A DNA stretch of 8,021 nucleotides from Equadaptatus sp045601305 (GTDB lineage: Bacteria > Synergistota > Synergistia > Synergistales > Synergistaceae), in contig JAZRZG010000136.1 in the NCBI GenBank assembly GCA_045601305.1, positions 1-8,021 of the forward strand, in the 5' to 3' direction. Positions 6,577-8,021 of the stretch are shown in pieces. Under the pieces are notes generated by a model. The model searched no databases, was not told the origin of the DNA, and saw only the letters and a list, made by a program, of their open reading frames with translations. Numbering within the stretch: position 1 is the first letter of the stretch; each line of letters opens with the position of its first letter. Position numbers and translations under genes: made by a program.

Positions 6577-6612
6577 GAATTTCACAACATCCTCTGAAAG
6601 GAACAGATAATT

Positions 6613-7560
6613 ATGCCAATTAAGATTCCTAATCTTCTGCCGGCGGCAAAAACGCTGAGGGACGAAAATATTTTTGTCATGCAGGAAACGCGCGCTGTTT
6701 CACAGGACATTCGTCCGCTGAAAATTCTGCTGCTCAACCTCATGCCGAAAAAAATAGAAACAGAAACTCAGCTCTCGCGTCTGCTGAGCAACACTCCGCT
6801 GCAGATAGAGCTTGAACTGATACGCACCGCAACGCACCGTGCGGCAAACACTTCGGAAGAACACATGCTCGCGTTTTACAAGGAATTTGCCGATGTTAAG
6901 GACAACCGCTACGACGGACTGATTATTACCGGCGCACCGGTTGAACAGATGGAATTTGAGGAAGTCGATTACTGGCAGGAGCTCGCTGAAATTATGGAAT
7001 GGAGCAAAACTCACGTTCACAGCACCTTCCATATCTGCTGGGGCGCGCAGGCGGGGCTATACTACCATTTTGGAATACAAAAACGCCCTCTGCCGGAAAA
7101 AATGTTCGGCGTTTTCCCGCACCGCGTAGAATATAAACGCTCAATACTTTTCCGCGGCTTCGACGACACCTTTATGGTACCCCACTCAAGACACACCACC
7201 GTGGCAAGAGAGGACGTTGAAAAAGTGCCGGAGCTTCGCATACTCTGTTCATCTGAAAAGGCGGGGCTTTACGCCTGTATGACAAAAAACGGACGGCAGA
7301 TTTTCATTATGGGACACTCAGAATATGACCCTCGCACGCTCGAAGCGGAATATATCCGCGACAAAACAGCAGGGCTGCCTATTCACGTTCCCGAAAACTA
7401 TTACCCGAATGACGACGACACACAGGAACCGCTTGTAACGTGGCGCAGCGCGGCACATTTACTCTACGCGAACTGGGTAAACTACATAGTGTATCAGGGC
7501 ACGCCGTTTGAACTTGCCGACATCGGAAGTACGGAATGCGGGACTGAGGAAGAAGAATAA
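6613..7560 (+). CDS. metA: Homoserine O-acetyltransferase, MetA family
   Basis: This cytosolic enzyme acylates the hydroxyl of homoserine, the committed step of methionine synthesis. The MetA (MetAS) family is glutamine-amidotransferase-like and unrelated to the alpha/beta-hydrolase MetX. The catalytic residues fall exactly at the canonical numbers: Cys142 (in HICWGAQAGLYYH), His235 and Glu237 (in MGHSEYDP). The acyl-CoA specificity position is Glu111, in ITGAPVEQMEFEEV. Glu there is associated with acetyl-CoA use and Gly with succinyl-CoA use, so the expected product is O-acetylhomoserine, the substrate of MetY in the same operon. At 315 residues it is about the usual length, and the C-terminus ends in an acidic run (EEEE). 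The ATG is preceded by AAAGGA (6597-6602) at 10 nt. Automatic annotation may call it succinyltransferase from family homology. It is the last gene of the T-box operon. Confidence 0.95.
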   Translation: MPIKIPNLLPAAKTLRDENIFVMQETRAVSQDIRPLKILLLNLMPKKIETETQLSRLLSNTPLQIELELIRTATHRAANTSEEHMLAFYKEFADVKDNRYDGLIITGAPVEQMEFEEVDYWQELAEIMEWSKTHVHSTFHICWGAQAGLYYHFGIQKRPLPEKMFGVFPHRVEYKRSILFRGFDDTFMVPHSRHTTVAREDVEKVPELRILCSSEKAGLYACMTKNGRQIFIMGHSEYDPRTLEAEYIRDKTAGLPIHVPENYYPNDDDTQEPLVTWRSAAHLLYANWVNYIVYQGTPFELADIGSTECGTEEEE

Positions 7561-7579
7561 AAACTATCCATGCTTTATG

Positions 7580-7614
7580 AAAAGGTTCTTCACAACTTCG
7601 TGAAGAACCTTTTT
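7580..7614 (+). terminator. Terminator of the metY-fic-metA operon, perhaps bidirectional
   Basis: A perfect 14-bp stem pairs AAAAGGTTCTTCAC (7580-7593) with GTGAAGAACCTTTT (7600-7613) around the loop AACTTC, ending in a run of five T (7610-7614). Because the left arm starts with four A, the reverse strand also ends in T, so it may also serve the convergent minus-strand gene at the right edge, whose stop lies about 100 nt away. Confidence 0.9.
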
Positions 7615-7620
7615 GTTCAG

Positions 7621-7711
7621 CGCCGGTTAATGCAAAAGCAATAAGTTATGAGACGTTAAACTACCCTTAACCGCTCAAATATCAGTTCTGCTCTGAAATC
7701 AACTGTCAGGC
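7621..7711. other. Convergent intergenic spacer without recognised elements
   Basis: This short stretch separates the metA terminator from the end of the minus-strand gene. I see no open frame, hairpin with T-run or repeat in it. Confidence 0.5.
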
Positions 7712-8021
7712 TTAAAATGTAGTTAGCTTTGCAAAGTTATGGTCAATTACCGCGTTCAGCAGCACATCGCCGTGAACATTGTATTTCCTGCCGGCAGGCG
7801 CTCTTTTTGTCCGGCTGTCTCCGTCAGCTATGCCGGCGTAGTCCATAACAACTACTCCGGCAGGACCGTCCAGTTTTGCTATATAATCTGCCGCGCGCTG
7901 GTTCTGATACTCTGCGCTCGCCGGATAATTTGTATAGAAATCGCCCGGGACGCTGAGATAGCCGGAGGTGTAATTAAAGCACCACACGCTTTCTTCAGGT
8001 TTTTCCCTAACCTGCTTTGCA
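7712..8021 (-). CDS. C-terminal part of an uncharacterised protein, possibly PI-PLC-like
   Basis: On the minus strand the frame is open from the right edge (8021) to a TAA at 7714-7712, giving at least 102 residues of a C-terminus. An internal GTG at 7987 is not a credible start: the frame continues upstream and no ribosome binding site precedes it. The segment reads FNYTSGYLSVPG, then ADYIAKLDGPAGVVVMDYAG, and ends with GDVLLNAVIDHNFAKLTTF. A hydrophobic beta-strand ending in MD, followed by a final LLNAVIDHNF helix, recalls the end of bacterial phosphatidylinositol-specific phospholipase C X-domains. I base this on general pattern memory only; the catalytic histidines of that family would lie upstream outside the window. 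It is convergent with the methionine operon. Treat the function as unproven. Confidence 0.6.
   Translation of the reverse strand, partial: AKQVREKPEESVWCFNYTSGYLSVPGDFYTNYPASAEYQNQRAADYIAKLDGPAGVVVMDYAGIADGDSRTKRAPAGRKYNVHGDVLLNAVIDHNFAKLTTF

Noticed and set aside
5835..6612. A Fic/antitoxin (FicTA or Phd-Doc) module
   Set aside because: No small partner gene fits in the 48- and 36-nt gaps on either side of the Fic gene, and the catalytic His is missing. A toxin-antitoxin reading is not supported.
4555..7560. CRISPR array, tRNA/rRNA gene, insertion sequence or attachment site around the methionine operon
   Set aside because: I found no regularly spaced repeats, transposase frame, terminal inverted repeats or tRNA-like cloverleaf. 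The only acquisition signals at fic are its AT-richness and its position.
7712..7987. A complete 91-residue gene starting at a GTG at 7987
   Set aside because: The frame stays open upstream to the window edge and there is no Shine-Dalgarno sequence before the GTG. It is the tail of a longer gene.

Overview
The window looks like chromosomal DNA of an anaerobic bacterium of moderate GC content. It uses the T-box mechanism of transcription attenuation and G-rich Shine-Dalgarno sites of the GGGGG or GGGAGG type. A T-box riboswitch, a short CstA, a dPGM-type phosphoglycerate mutase and an acetyl-type MetA together fit Bacillota (Clostridia) or Synergistota. The sequence alone does not decide between them, and the lineage is an inference.

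Layout. Positions 1-1593 (minus) hold the first 531 codons of a transketolase that runs off the left edge. A divergent intergenic region (1594-1762) separates it from a plus-strand phosphoglycerate mutase (1763-2509), which ends in a likely terminator. A CstA-family transporter (2702-4126) follows, with a good sigma70-type promoter and two tandem terminators behind it. The 4127-4548 gap contains those terminators, a promoter and a complete T-box riboswitch with an AUG (methionine) specifier. The riboswitch leads into metY (4549-5823), a Fic-domain gene (5872-6576) and metA (6613-7560), closed by a 14-bp-stem terminator. The right edge holds the C-terminal end of a convergent minus-strand gene (7712-8021), possibly of the PI-PLC type.

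How the genes work together. MetA carries Glu111, the residue associated with acetyl-CoA use, so it should make O-acetylhomoserine. MetY then turns O-acetylhomoserine plus sulfide into homocysteine. The T-box should let transcription through when uncharged tRNA-Met accumulates. The tkt and gpmA genes serve central carbon metabolism, and cstA is a probable pyruvate or peptide transporter.

The most unusual item is the Fic-domain gene between metY and metA. It has no obvious promoter or terminator of its own, is more AT-rich than its neighbours, and has Gln in place of the catalytic His of the Fic motif. It is therefore a probable non-canonical or inactive Fic protein placed under methionine-starvation control.
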